From contig JAFXKZ010000002.1 in assembly GCA_017531445.1 (NCBI GenBank), forward strand, positions 761,286 to 825,285: 64,000 nucleotides of DNA. Reading direction: 5' to 3'. The DNA comes from Kiritimatiellia bacterium (GTDB taxonomy: Bacteria > Verrucomicrobiota > Kiritimatiellia > RFP12 > DVOR01). The notes below the pieces were generated by a model, which ran no database searches, was not told the origin of the DNA, and saw only the letters and a list, made by a program, of their open reading frames with translations. Shown in pieces: positions 1-9,321 of the stretch (the stretch's first letter is position 1; every line of letters starts with the position of its first letter). The position numbers were made by a program, and so were the translations under genes.

Positions 1-214
1 GACCGGCACTTTCCAACTTGGGCACCGAACCGTAACGCTGCACAAATTCATGCACATACGTGGCGCGCACACTCAACAAAGAGTACATATCTTCCGGTTC
101 AACAAAGTGCGTCGTGTTGGCAATCGGCGTATCAATCTTACATTCGCCAAGGGTTTCGGTAAGAAACGTAAACTTGGACGGATCTTCGAAAATGCGCTTA
201 AACAGCGATGACAT
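1..214 (-). CDS. Partial hypothetical protein (N-terminal 71 residues)
   Basis: An open frame reads leftward from an ATG at 214 and runs off the window edge. It starts MSSLFKRIFEDPSKFTFL, and a GAGAGGA ribosome-binding site lies about 6 nt before the ATG. No signal peptide or membrane segment is visible and I do not recognise the family. Mixed charged and aromatic residues suggest a soluble protein. The good ribosome-binding site and unbroken frame make it likely real; the function is unknown. Confidence 0.6.
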   Translation of the reverse strand, partial: MSSLFKRIFEDPSKFTFLTETLGECKIDTPIANTTHFVEPEDMYSLLSVRATYVHEFVQRYGSVPKLESAG

Positions 215-968
215 AGTGCTTATCCTCTCTTGTTCACCTGACGATCTTCAAGCGAAAAGTCAACAGGTGTTAAATCGGTTCAATATTATACGTGATTTCA
301 CTCCAATCGTCAAATAAATCACTCGTGCAAGCACCTTCGGCAAACAAGCGTATACAGGAGCTTTCGATGCGGGCAACAGGCGTGCAATTCTTTTCGCATC
401 CGCGCCTTTTTGAGAAAGGGGAAGTGCACCATCTCCAGCGTCCGCGCTGCCACCTTTCTCCGGGAGCGTTGCCTATCAACATACGTAGTTACAAACCGAG
501 AAAAAGTCATCACTCCCGGCATTTCCCCTGAAACCTGCCCCACACTTCTCATACGCCGCGTTCACGGAAAATGCCCTGGGAAAACCTTTCTTTACCCCAT
601 CCCAAACTTTAACCATCCCGTTCAAAGACTTCTTCGGCAACGCCACTTCCATACCGGTAGAAGCCCCGGAACAAAAACACGCCGTAGGTCTTTGCATCAC
701 TCTTCCACAGACACGTGGACGAAACACCGTGCGACCTTCTGGAAACACACGCCGTTTAGCTTTCGGATTGTCGCATACTTCCGGCAGAAATTTGCATGAG
801 GATGCTCCGGCACCTACGGCTCGTCCGTCTGCGACATTTCACAAACACATCGCACATTCTGATTGATTCCCCCACACTCATCCGCCATCACTGGATAGCG
901 CAGGTCGGCACCGATGCGTAAAAACCTCGGCCGGATGCTGCGCACGAATCGCCACGCTTTGGCGACGC
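215..968. other. No supportable gene
   Basis: Several short overlapping frames exist on both strands here. None has a convincing ribosome-binding site, recognisable motif or plausible composition. The stretch separates the partial gene at the left edge from the sialate cluster and may be decayed coding DNA. Confidence 0.5.
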
Positions 969-1048
969 CATAATGGAAGATCAAGGGCTCTATAATGGAA
1001 GATTCACGGCTCCATAATGGACGATTGAAGGCTCCATAATGGAAGGCC
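969..1048. repeat. 22-bp tandem repeat, about 3.6 copies
   Basis: Units start at 969, 991, 1013 and 1035, each opening (C/T)ATAATGGA and ending GGCTC, with the middle of the unit variable. The period is exactly 22 bp and the last copy is partial. The array lies about 100 bp beyond the stop of the minus-strand esterase-like gene, so it may sit in that gene's 3' region. No similar unit was seen elsewhere in the window. Confidence 0.9.
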
Positions 1049-1146
1049 TCTTGCCGTCAAGTCGTATTGCCCACACAAACACGCCACCGCTTGCAGGCAA
1101 CATCCGCGTCTGCGAGGTTTAAGCCCGGGCATCAACCAAAAAGATA

Positions 1147-2682
1147 TCACTTCCGCTGTTTGGCGGCAGCCTCGGCGGCCATCTCAACGAAGGGGATTTT
1201 GTTCACAGGATGGACGTTGTTTTTCTCTCCGAGTCCCGCGCTGAACGTATCCAAATACGTGGCACCGGTCAAACGGCAAGCCTTCTTCTGTGCTTCACGA
1301 TAAGGGGCCCATGGGCGATTCATCACCGGCAAGCCCACCATCAAAAAGGGCGTCTCCGGCGTAGGACGCAGTGTTTCAATCACTGCCAGCAACGTCTCCA
1401 ACATATAATCCTCCGGCAAAGGTTTATCCGGAGAAAGGTTCACCGTAGCATTTGATTCGCCCTGATACCACAGCACACCGTCAATCGGCAGATGACGCAC
1501 TTTCGCGATTCCCTCGCGGTAAAGTTTATTCAACGCCCACCAATAGGCTTCGGTCTTATTGTGCTTCCGCTTCGGATATTCACGCGCACACCATTTACAA
1601 GGGAAATCTTCATTCTCGTGAATCTGCTTGCGATTCGTCACAATCTTCAAGAGGTTCGGATACTTTGCCTTCCCGTTTTTATCTATAGCGGCCATAACCT
1701 CCTCGCTCAGAAAAGCCTCTGTCGAGGCACCTCCGGCTGCAACATAAAGGATCGCAATCGGCTTCCCGGTGGCTTTGGCGCGGCGGATGGCGAAGGATAC
1801 GCCCATGGCACTCCAATTCTTGGCATTAGCGGGCGTGATCTTGTGCCAAGAACCGGTCATGAAATCCCAGAGACGAATATCGCAATCGGCGGTCGCTGCC
1901 GCCTCTTTATCTGCTTGCGCACACCAGCCAAGCTTCCAAAACATATTGGATTGTCCGGCGCACAACCACACCTCTGCCTTCCCTGCAATGTCCTCGGGCA
2001 ACGCAACCGGAGCTGCGGGCGGCGTAGTCAAAGCGGCGTAAGTGGCTTCTGCAATCACTTTCGCACCCTCAGCCGTCGGGTGGATTTTGTCGGGGAAAGC
2101 GGTCATCAACAGCGGGCGAAGCGGCTCTTGCATATCGATCAGCTGCGCGCCTGTTGCCTTCGCAACTTTGGCTAATTCGGTCTGCATCAGGAAGGGTTCC
2201 GGCGAGCGATAGAAGGTTTGTCCCGGAGCAAGCGGTGCCAATTTTCCCCAGATATAAAGCTTTGGCTTCGTCGGAAGTGCCTGATAATCGCCCAGCAACT
2301 TCTTGTAGTCTTCTGCAAACGTTCCCGGTTGAAGACGTTCTTTTTTCAGGAATTCGCCATTATCATTGATTCCGAGATTGCAAATGACAATGTCAGGTTG
2401 CCACGCCAATGCCGCCTGATGTTCTTTCATGTAGCGATAGCCGCGACGCTCTTTTCCGCGCCAGGAATGCAGATAAATCCCACGGCCGGAGTTGCCGAAA
2501 TTGCGGACTTCATAGTTTTCGCCCAGCAATTTTTGAAGTTGAGCCGGGTAAGCATCCTCTGCACGGTTCCCGATACCATAACCATATGTAATGGAATCGC
2601 CAATACAGGCCACCTTCACAGGCGCAGCAGACAATGCCGCACCCAAAAGCACACTCACGACCATTGCAAGAAACGTCTTCAT
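1147..2682 (-). CDS. Secreted two-domain SGNH hydrolase / sialate O-acetylesterase-like protein
   Basis: The 511-residue product has a signal peptide (MKTFLAMVVSVLLGAALSAA) and two esterase-like halves. The first has SGNH blocks: CIGDSITYGYG near residue 30, a GIND segment and DKIHPTAEGA. The second resembles sialate O-acetylesterases, with LCAGQSNMF, WYQGESNA and a terminal NVHPVNK. Such enzymes remove acetyl groups from O-acetylated sialic acids or other sugars, here probably in the periplasm. The start is the ATG at 2682, 5 nt after GGAGG; a GTG two codons upstream would overlap that ribosome-binding site. The upstream sialic-acid-like transporter supports a sialate role. Confidence 0.8.
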   Translation of the reverse strand: MKTFLAMVVSVLLGAALSAAPVKVACIGDSITYGYGIGNRAEDAYPAQLQKLLGENYEVRNFGNSGRGIYLHSWRGKERRGYRYMKEHQAALAWQPDIVICNLGINDNGEFLKKERLQPGTFAEDYKKLLGDYQALPTKPKLYIWGKLAPLAPGQTFYRSPEPFLMQTELAKVAKATGAQLIDMQEPLRPLLMTAFPDKIHPTAEGAKVIAEATYAALTTPPAAPVALPEDIAGKAEVWLCAGQSNMFWKLGWCAQADKEAAATADCDIRLWDFMTGSWHKITPANAKNWSAMGVSFAIRRAKATGKPIAILYVAAGGASTEAFLSEEVMAAIDKNGKAKYPNLLKIVTNRKQIHENEDFPCKWCAREYPKRKHNKTEAYWWALNKLYREGIAKVRHLPIDGVLWYQGESNATVNLSPDKPLPEDYMLETLLAVIETLRPTPETPFLMVGLPVMNRPWAPYREAQKKACRLTGATYLDTFSAGLGEKNNVHPVNKIPFVEMAAEAAAKQRK

Positions 2683-2716
2683 ACACACCTCCGGACGACT
2701 TGATGGAGGCTCCGGA

Positions 2717-3571
2717 TCAACGCAACCGGAGCGACTCCTTCAACCGCTCATCCTTGTCAATCATTTCATCCAAATCTGCTTTCATTCCATGCAGACGTGC
2801 AGAATCGGCCGTAGCTGGATCAAGCACCGTCTGCGTTGACCGGCGGACAATTTCTTCTTCCAACGACCAAAAGACATTGCGGACATAATACTCCGGGGTC
2901 GCACGATGCAAAACAATGATTTCACCCGAAGTGGCAATGTTCATCCTCGGTTTCATCAACGGCAGATATGCGCCCAGCATTACCGTTGGGAAGATAGTTC
3001 CGGTGGGAGAATCCTCAATCCGCAAGAAAACGCGGTCGACATGATCCCGCGACCAGCGCACCAACTTGAAGTGACGTTGCAGATTCGGCTGTCCGGAAAA
3101 GAGCTGAACGCCTTCTGAAATCAGGCTTCCCGGCACGATTTCCAGCACTTTTACTTCGGTATCATAGCGCATATCGCGCACCACTACGCCGAAAGTCACA
3201 AAATACTTTCCCTCACCGGAGATGTCCGCTGCCCGCGACAAATCCACATTAAACGTACGCGCCTCTCCCGGCTTCAACTGCAGCGGACGCGGCAGACATC
3301 CTCCGGAATCCAATGCAAGCGAACGCTTCTGCGCATCCCCTACCCGCGTAACTTCCAAAGTGCCCGCAGGCAAAGAGCCTTTTCCCAAGGTCATTGTCCC
3401 TGTCGTGTTATTCCGCACCCAAAGACGCAACGGCACCTCTTCTCCGATTACATAGCTCGAAGATTCAAAGGTAATTCCCACTGATACCGGACGAATACGC
3501 GACTGTGCAGCAGCCCGACCGAACGGGACTGCCACACAGCAACCAAGCATGATTACGGCAAAAATACGCAC
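2717..3571 (-). CDS. Secreted protein of unknown function
   Basis: The product has 284 residues with an N-terminal signal sequence ending near GRAAAQ. The body looks beta-rich, for example SYVIGEEVPLRLWVRNNTTG, as in Ig-like or BsuPI-type folds, and the C-terminal part is charged and helical. The likely start is a GTG 1 bp beyond the stop of the upstream transporter gene, so translation is probably coupled. I do not recognise a family. Its position between the transporter and the esterase suggests an accessory role in the same glycan pathway. Confidence 0.7.
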   Translation of the reverse strand: MRIFAVIMLGCCVAVPFGRAAAQSRIRPVSVGITFESSSYVIGEEVPLRLWVRNNTTGTMTLGKGSLPAGTLEVTRVGDAQKRSLALDSGGCLPRPLQLKPGEARTFNVDLSRAADISGEGKYFVTFGVVVRDMRYDTEVKVLEIVPGSLISEGVQLFSGQPNLQRHFKLVRWSRDHVDRVFLRIEDSPTGTIFPTVMLGAYLPLMKPRMNIATSGEIIVLHRATPEYYVRNVFWSLEEEIVRRSTQTVLDPATADSARLHGMKADLDEMIDKDERLKESLRLR

Positions 3572-3572
3572 G

Positions 3573-6197
3573 TTATTCTTCTTCCTTCTGCGGACGCGAG
3601 AAGTGCGTCAGCCCTTTGGTTTCCCGGGTATTCGGGAAGAAAATGGAGAGCACCCAGGCAATGATAATGCACACGACCAATCCGATACCGCCATAGACAA
3701 ACGGATGCGGCTTGATGGTTGCAAGCGCACTTCCGGCCGGAATCAAATCAAGACCGTAGCAAACAACATAGTTTGCCAAAAGCCCAATCACTGCGGGGAT
3801 GCCGCCAACACGCGGCATGAAGATACCCATGAAGAAGAGAGCCGTGAGGCCTGCAGTCAACATCGCGATGAACTTCTGGAACTCGTCAAAGAGCGAACGC
3901 GTCGGCAATTGCGCCAACGTCAGTGCGGCCCCCACGCCGAGAATGCCGATTACGATCACGCAAATACGCCCGCATTTCACCTGCTGCGGTCCGGTCAGCG
4001 AAGGCTTGAAGCGCACAACGAAGTCGGTCGTAATCGCCGTTGAGGCTGAAGTGAGATTCGCCGACAGCGTGGAGATGGTGGCAGCAAAAATGGCTGCAAT
4101 CACCAATCCGGCAATCACCGGATGCAACTCCATCGCCATGAAAATCGGGAAGACGGAATCACTCTTGGGCATCGTCACATCCATCAGCCCGGGATTGCTG
4201 AAGTAGTGCGTGTAAAGAGCCGAACCGATACCATAGAAGATAATCGAGGCAATCACGGAAAGCACCCCATTGAACCAGATGGAATTGGCGGCTTTCTTTT
4301 CGTTTGTGCAAGCGATATACCGCTGTACCACGCACTGATCTGAGGTGTAACTGGAAAGGTTGCTGACCAGACCTTGAATCACGACCACCCAGAATACGGG
4401 TTCTTTCAAGAGGAAACGGAAGTCGAGCAAGCGCAACTTATCATGCGACTGTGCGATATCCACAAATCCGGTAAAACCGCCGGTCGTATTCATAATCAGC
4501 AGCACCAGCACGGTAACTGCGCCGCCCAGCAACACAATCCCCTGCACAAAGTCACTCCAGATTACCGCATCCAGACCGCCCACACAACAATACAGAATCG
4601 TTGCTACGCCGCAAATCAGAATGCAGTTCTCCACGCCAATGCCGGTGACAGCATCGAGAGCCAGTGCCGGCAGGAGCGTCACCACCGCCACACGGCAGAC
4701 CATGAAGATATTGAATACCGCCGAGCCGAAGAGACGAATCGCCAGATTGAAACGCTTTTCCAGATACTCATAGGCACTGGTAATGTTCAAACGGCAGAAG
4801 AACGGCAGGTAGAAGTAAATTGCCACAGGTGCCATTGCCAGAATACACAGCACCATGGGGAAATAACGCCAGTCGCCGATGTAGGTCATCGTCGGGATTG
4901 AAATAAAGGTAATCGAGCTGAGCATGGTGGCAAAGATACTCATGCCTGCCACAAACCAAGGAATGCTCTTACCGCCACGGAAATAGCTGTCGGCCGTCTT
5001 CTGACGCAGCACGAAAATCATTGCCATCCCCACCATTGCCAGGAAGTAGATGCCGATTACCACCCAGCTGACCCAGGAGAACGCCCATCCCTGACGCGCA
5101 AAGCTCACCACGTGCGCAGCCTTCGTACGCAGGGCAGGCTTCACCTCACCGCCGACAAGAATCACCTTGGGCATAACCTTCCCTTCTGCGGGAATCAACG
5201 CAGCCGCCGCACCGCACCGCGGCAACACCTCTGCCGGCAATTCGCCATATTCCACCCACTTTCCGGTCACTGCGTGGTAGGCCCACACCGTGCGATTCCA
5301 ATTGAAAGCAGCAGGAGCTTCGGTCAACATCTTTTGCCAATCTGCAGGAAGCATACGGTTTGCACGATCCCACATCTGGCGGTTGTAGCCGCCAATCAAC
5401 AACATATGCTGGTCGCCAATTGCCTGGAAGGTCGCGCCAATGGTCGCTACCGGAGCATCCTCGAGCGGCTTCCACTCCCATGCGCCGTCAAAATTCTTCG
5501 TGTAGCCCCAGCCTTTCACATCCGCCATCGGCTTACCGTCTTCTGCGGTAATGGTGCCGCCGAAAACCGCCAATACCAATGATTTCTGGTCGCCATTCTG
5601 CACCGCCGCCACCGCCTGAGCACGTGCCGGACCGGGAAGCGCGGGCAATTCACCCCACGTCCACTTCCCCTCCTTGCGTGTCAGCGTAAAGACCCGGTTC
5701 GTCGCTTCACCATTGAGCAAGCCGCAGGCAAAAACAGCACCATTTTCCCACGGAGCCGCCGCCGTCATGGAAAGCGTCCCATGCGGAAACTCCGGAAGTG
5801 CCTCCTGCGAACCGTCCACTTTCAACAAAAAGGCCTTGGAGGTTGCCCCTTGCGCAGTCACGCCGCCAACGCACAGCAGCCGCCAATCGGCAGAAACCGC
5901 CGAACCGACATTGACTGCCACCGCCGCCCCTTCCGCAATTCCTTCCGGGAGCGCACCGATTTCCGTCCATGTGCCCTGCTGCACATCATAGGCGGCAATC
6001 TTCGAGGAATACGCCTTGGCCGTCTCGTAGGTTGAACCACCGGCCACAAGCATTGTTTTGCCCAACAAACCGGCAAATGGCCGCGCCACGGCCTCCGGAG
6101 CCTCCGGCATTGCTTTCCAATCCATCTTCAAGGGCACCGCACACAACAGCGATGATACGCACAGCGCGGCCACGGCAAACATTTGTTTGATTCTCAT
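3573..6197 (-). CDS. Kelch-domain / sodium:solute symporter fusion (sialic-acid epimerase-transporter-like)
   Basis: The 874-residue protein starts at the ATG at 6197, behind an AGGAG site. After a signal peptide (about residues 1-20) come repeated Kelch-type blades to about residue 370, such as LLCVGGVTAQG and MLLIGGYNRQ, resembling N-acetylneuraminate epimerase NanM. From about 390 onward a sodium:solute symporter domain has roughly a dozen membrane helices, including GMSIFATMLSSITFISIP and SDFVQGIVLLGG. The periplasmic Kelch head would process a sugar for the attached sodium-driven importer. The neighbouring esterase-like gene makes sialic acid the best substrate guess. Confidence 0.8.
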   Translation of the reverse strand: MRIKQMFAVAALCVSSLLCAVPLKMDWKAMPEAPEAVARPFAGLLGKTMLVAGGSTYETAKAYSSKIAAYDVQQGTWTEIGALPEGIAEGAAVAVNVGSAVSADWRLLCVGGVTAQGATSKAFLLKVDGSQEALPEFPHGTLSMTAAAPWENGAVFACGLLNGEATNRVFTLTRKEGKWTWGELPALPGPARAQAVAAVQNGDQKSLVLAVFGGTITAEDGKPMADVKGWGYTKNFDGAWEWKPLEDAPVATIGATFQAIGDQHMLLIGGYNRQMWDRANRMLPADWQKMLTEAPAAFNWNRTVWAYHAVTGKWVEYGELPAEVLPRCGAAAALIPAEGKVMPKVILVGGEVKPALRTKAAHVVSFARQGWAFSWVSWVVIGIYFLAMVGMAMIFVLRQKTADSYFRGGKSIPWFVAGMSIFATMLSSITFISIPTMTYIGDWRYFPMVLCILAMAPVAIYFYLPFFCRLNITSAYEYLEKRFNLAIRLFGSAVFNIFMVCRVAVVTLLPALALDAVTGIGVENCILICGVATILYCCVGGLDAVIWSDFVQGIVLLGGAVTVLVLLIMNTTGGFTGFVDIAQSHDKLRLLDFRFLLKEPVFWVVVIQGLVSNLSSYTSDQCVVQRYIACTNEKKAANSIWFNGVLSVIASIIFYGIGSALYTHYFSNPGLMDVTMPKSDSVFPIFMAMELHPVIAGLVIAAIFAATISTLSANLTSASTAITTDFVVRFKPSLTGPQQVKCGRICVIVIGILGVGAALTLAQLPTRSLFDEFQKFIAMLTAGLTALFFMGIFMPRVGGIPAVIGLLANYVVCYGLDLIPAGSALATIKPHPFVYGGIGLVVCIIIAWVLSIFFPNTRETKGLTHFSRPQKEEE

Positions 6198-6443
6198 AGG
6201 GGCTCCTCTTACTTCCTGCGACTTCAATGCGTTCCACCGCATTTCCAATCACACGCTTATTCTTCAATAATAACAAACGCCCCCGCCAAAGGCAAGAAAA
6301 CGCAACACCGCACATTCCCGAAACGCCCGGACGTTTCATCCCCCGGAAGCCTTCCCCCCTCCATTGAGATGAGCCGCCGCTGAAAGGTTTCCGCTTTCCT
6401 GTTTGATCAGTCTCCGGCAGGGTGAACAAGGGAACCGACGCTT

Positions 6444-7268
6444 CTACTCTTTCAAATGCGCAAGCTCTGGTATTTTACTTGCCCAAACTTCACGTTTTTC
6501 CAATAATCGTTGCCACCGTTTTTGTGCCAATTGCACATACGTGTGCGCCTGCTCAATGCCAATAAACCGCCGCGAGGTCAAATGAGCCGCGAGACCTGTC
6601 GTGCCGCTTCCGACGAAGGGATCCAGGATCAACGCTCCGGCGTTTGTCGAGGCAAGGATTGTGCGTACCACCAATGCCAGCGGCTTTTGCGTAGGGTGCT
6701 TCCCTTCTGTTTTTTCCCACGCGGCGGCAGCAGACATCCGCCACACGTCGGTCATTTGACGATTCCCGGCGAGTCGTCGCATCAATTCGTAGTTGAAACA
6801 ATGCGGAATGCGTTTTGATTTTCGCGCCCAAAGAAGAAACTCCGCAGAATGTTTGAACGTTCTGCAACTCAAATTGGGCGGAGGATTCGGTTTTTGCCAA
6901 GTGATTAAATTCAAAATCTTGCAGCCGATTTCTTCCAAGAGCCGTGTGATTGTTGCGATATTGTGGACCGTCCCACACACCCATATCGTCCCCTCCGGCT
7001 TCAGTTTTTGGCGGCATAATGTCAGCCACTGACGGCTGAAGGCCTCATCTGCCGCCCCGCCTTGCGATTGATCCCATATGCCTTTGTTCACCGACACCTG
7101 CCGTCCGGACTGCACACTGAACCCTCCATTTGAGAGAAAATATGGCGGATCGGCAAACACCATCTCCACACTCTCATCTTCAATCGTTCGCAACACTTCG
7201 CGGCAATCGCCCCAGTAAAGCGAAGAATCATCCGCCAATGACAGCCTGACAAAAGCCTCTTTATTCAC
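6444..7268 (-). CDS. dpnA: DpnA-like DNA adenine methyltransferase (GATC)
   Basis: The product is about 274 residues. Methyltransferase motif IV is VFADPPYFLSNGGF and the AdoMet motif is LDPFVGSGTTGLAAH, in the beta-class order. DpnII-type systems often carry this second methylase, which can act on single-stranded GATC DNA. The chosen start is a GTG at 7268, 4 bp after the endonuclease stop with AGGTG just upstream; an ATG at 7343 would overlap that gene by 71 bp. It is third in the operon, after methylase and endonuclease; pneumococcal DpnII, as I recall, has the two methylases first. Confidence 0.85.
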   Translation of the reverse strand: MNKEAFVRLSLADDSSLYWGDCREVLRTIEDESVEMVFADPPYFLSNGGFSVQSGRQVSVNKGIWDQSQGGAADEAFSRQWLTLCRQKLKPEGTIWVCGTVHNIATITRLLEEIGCKILNLITWQKPNPPPNLSCRTFKHSAEFLLWARKSKRIPHCFNYELMRRLAGNRQMTDVWRMSAAAAWEKTEGKHPTQKPLALVVRTILASTNAGALILDPFVGSGTTGLAAHLTSRRFIGIEQAHTYVQLAQKRWQRLLEKREVWASKIPELAHLKE

Positions 7269-7272
7269 CGAA

Positions 7273-8118
7273 TCACCTGAAGAGTTTTTCCGCAACGCCC
7301 TGTTCCAAATCATAAATGTTGTGAAGCGTCGGAAGGACCTCAAACGTTTCTCTCAAATTTTCCCGGGCACTTTTCCATCCGCCACCGTCTGTAAACCAGA
7401 CAAAGGTAAAGCCTTCAAGGCGATGCGCCTCCAGTGCAAGCATCTTATAACTTCGTGCAGTTTCATTCAGCTTTGAGCCGTTACTTTGATAAAAATTAAC
7501 CTCAATCCCATAAAGTTGCCGAGGCGTCTTTACGACAAAGTCAAACCGTTTTTCGGCTTTACCGTCATTGATTAAAGCCCCCAAATCACACGCCCAGCGT
7601 GTTTTGATGTCGCTTGCGTTGACTTCTTTGGCATACGGCACTTTCGCTTTTTCCAGGTAGGTCTCCACCAGATTTGCCATCAACTTGCCGCCACGCCCCT
7701 TGCGTCCGTTTGAATCCAGCCCCACCTCAACGCCCAAAACATAATCGTATAAATTGCTGACCACACGATTTTCAATCAAATCAAACAATCCCGTCTTTCG
7801 CATAAACGTACAATACGTTTCCGGTGCTGTTTGCTGTGGTGTGAAAAAGATGCGTCCCCCGCCCTCGGCATCTGCTGCATAGAGCTCATGCTTACGCACC
7901 GCCAACAGCAATGGAATAACAGGCAACACGGAAGGATACTGCTTCAGCAACGCACAAAACTGATGCTCAATATCCCGCTGTCCTACAAGCGCATTCAACA
8001 GATGCAGTTCTGCCCGATAGCGGTTGGCATTTTCTGTCACTTTTTGGAAGTCCACATAGTAATCGTATGTGGCAATACTGTTGCGAAACGTCGCAAACCA
8101 CGCATCAAAATCTCTCAT
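7273..8118 (-). CDS. dpnB: DpnII-family type II restriction endonuclease
   Basis: The 281-residue protein closely matches what I remember of DpnII/MboI family enzymes, which cut GATC. Hallmark stretches are NRVVSNLYDYVLGVEVGLD, GRKGRGGKLMANLVETYLE, RFDFVVKTPRQLYGIEVNFY and GSKLNETARSYKMLALE; the DFV...EVNFY segment carries the acidic catalytic residues. Its ATG overlaps the upstream methylase stop by 4 bp (ATGA). Full length and no frame break suggest an active restriction-modification system. Confidence 0.92.
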   Translation of the reverse strand: MRDFDAWFATFRNSIATYDYYVDFQKVTENANRYRAELHLLNALVGQRDIEHQFCALLKQYPSVLPVIPLLLAVRKHELYAADAEGGGRIFFTPQQTAPETYCTFMRKTGLFDLIENRVVSNLYDYVLGVEVGLDSNGRKGRGGKLMANLVETYLEKAKVPYAKEVNASDIKTRWACDLGALINDGKAEKRFDFVVKTPRQLYGIEVNFYQSNGSKLNETARSYKMLALEAHRLEGFTFVWFTDGGGWKSARENLRETFEVLPTLHNIYDLEQGVAEKLFR

Positions 8119-9125
8119 GGCGTTGCCCCGTAGTTGCGGATGACCAATTCGCTGATTGCCCCGCGCTTGCGGGCGTTTGAATTGATATTGCGCCGCGCTT
8201 GCACCCGGTGAAGTTCAAATCCCCGATAGAGCCGTTCAAAGAAATCGTCTTGCGGGTCGGCATTGTGCGGATCGGAATTGGAGAGCATCCACCGCACCTT
8301 TTCCCGGCGATCCAACGCCCGGCAAAAGGCCGCCAGGCGCACTTGCTCGCCATCATCAAAACCGCCTTTGGCGTAGGCGGTAAAACTGGAAGAGGCATTC
8401 AACGGTCGGTACGGCGGATCGAAATAGAGAAACGCCGGGGCTTTAACAAAGGGCTCTACCGCCGTAAAATCCCCGCTCAAAAGCGTGACTTTCTGCAGCA
8501 GTAAGCTGTCAGCCAAAAGGGTCTTTTTATCACAAATCAAGGGACGCTTTGCCTTTCCGAACGGCACATTGAAGTGCCCCTTGGCGTTCACTCTGTAAAG
8601 TCCGTTGTAGCAGGTGCGATTGAGAAAAATGAACAGCGCGGCGCGTTCGACCTCCGGCAAGACCGCAGTGTTGTAGCGTTCGCGCTCGGCAAGATAGAAG
8701 GCTTTTCGTGCTGGTTCGTCCGGAAGTGCGTAATAGTGCGCCTGCTCTATTTCCAAACGTGCGATAAGTGCCTGCGGGCATTCTTTTACCACGCGGTAGA
8801 CCGTCATCAAATCGCTGTTCCGGTCGTTAATCACCGCGCGCTCGATATTCGGGAAACGTTCAAGCATTTCAAACAGCATCGCGCCCCCGCCGACAAAGGG
8901 TTCAATGTAGGTCAAGCCCTCCACCTGCGCCAAGTCTTCCGGCAACAACGGCAACAACTGCTCCAGCAATTGTCCTTTACCGCCGACCCATTTCACAAAG
9001 GGTTTTCCATCCACGCGCTTTGCTTCCATTCCGTATGCGTCCCCCGCTTTTGCCGTCATTGCCGCAAAGAGCGCAAGGCACAACGCCCACACCGCCGGAG
9101 CGTGTCGTCCAAAACAATGCCGCAT
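8115..9125 (-). CDS. dpnM: Dam/DpnM-type DNA adenine methylase with signal-peptide-like N-terminus
   Basis: The catalytic core starts near residue 40 with FVKWVGGKGQLLEQLLPLLP (AdoMet motif I), followed by TYIEPFVGGGAMLFEML and the motif IV segment YFDPPYRPL. This is an alpha-class N6-adenine methylase protecting GATC. The oddity is residues 1-31, which read like a cleavable signal peptide: a basic start, a hydrophobic AVWALCLALFAAM core, then TAKAG. The ATG at 9125 has an excellent AAGGAG site, so it looks genuinely used. An internal ATG at MEAKRVDG would give a normal methylase but lacks a good site. Confidence 0.9.
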   Translation of the reverse strand: MRHCFGRHAPAVWALCLALFAAMTAKAGDAYGMEAKRVDGKPFVKWVGGKGQLLEQLLPLLPEDLAQVEGLTYIEPFVGGGAMLFEMLERFPNIERAVINDRNSDLMTVYRVVKECPQALIARLEIEQAHYYALPDEPARKAFYLAERERYNTAVLPEVERAALFIFLNRTCYNGLYRVNAKGHFNVPFGKAKRPLICDKKTLLADSLLLQKVTLLSGDFTAVEPFVKAPAFLYFDPPYRPLNASSSFTAYAKGGFDDGEQVRLAAFCRALDRREKVRWMLSNSDPHNADPQDDFFERLYRGFELHRVQARRNINSNARKRGAISELVIRNYGATP

Positions 9126-9149
9126 CTGCTCTCCTTTCGCTGCCTGTGC

Positions 9150-9263
9150 AATTAAACGGTCGTTAAAATGCAGCCTCTTTTTTGCACAGGAAAACAGGCC
9201 GAATCATTTCTTCTGTGGGCGTTATTTGCTAAACTGTTGCTGCATTTTAACGACCGTTTAATT
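9150..9263. repeat. 114-bp element with perfect 25-bp terminal inverted repeats
   Basis: The left arm, 9150-9174 (AATTAAACGGTCG onward), and the right arm, 9239-9263, are perfect reverse complements separated by 64 bp. The left arm begins 24 bp upstream of the methylase ATG. No target-site duplication is obvious. The arms could form a large stem-loop, or mark a MITE-like element or an invertible segment in the promoter region of the restriction-modification operon. Confidence 0.9.
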
Positions 9264-9321
9264 GATCCGCTTCGGGAGGGTGCCGCACACGTTGCTGCCG
9301 CCTCTGCGAGATGCCGCACAG

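Noticed and set aside
410..799. Plus-strand frame of 129 codons in the left gap, and a 90-codon frame opposite it
   Set aside because: No ribosome-binding site, motif or believable composition; overlapping frames on both strands suggest random or decayed sequence.
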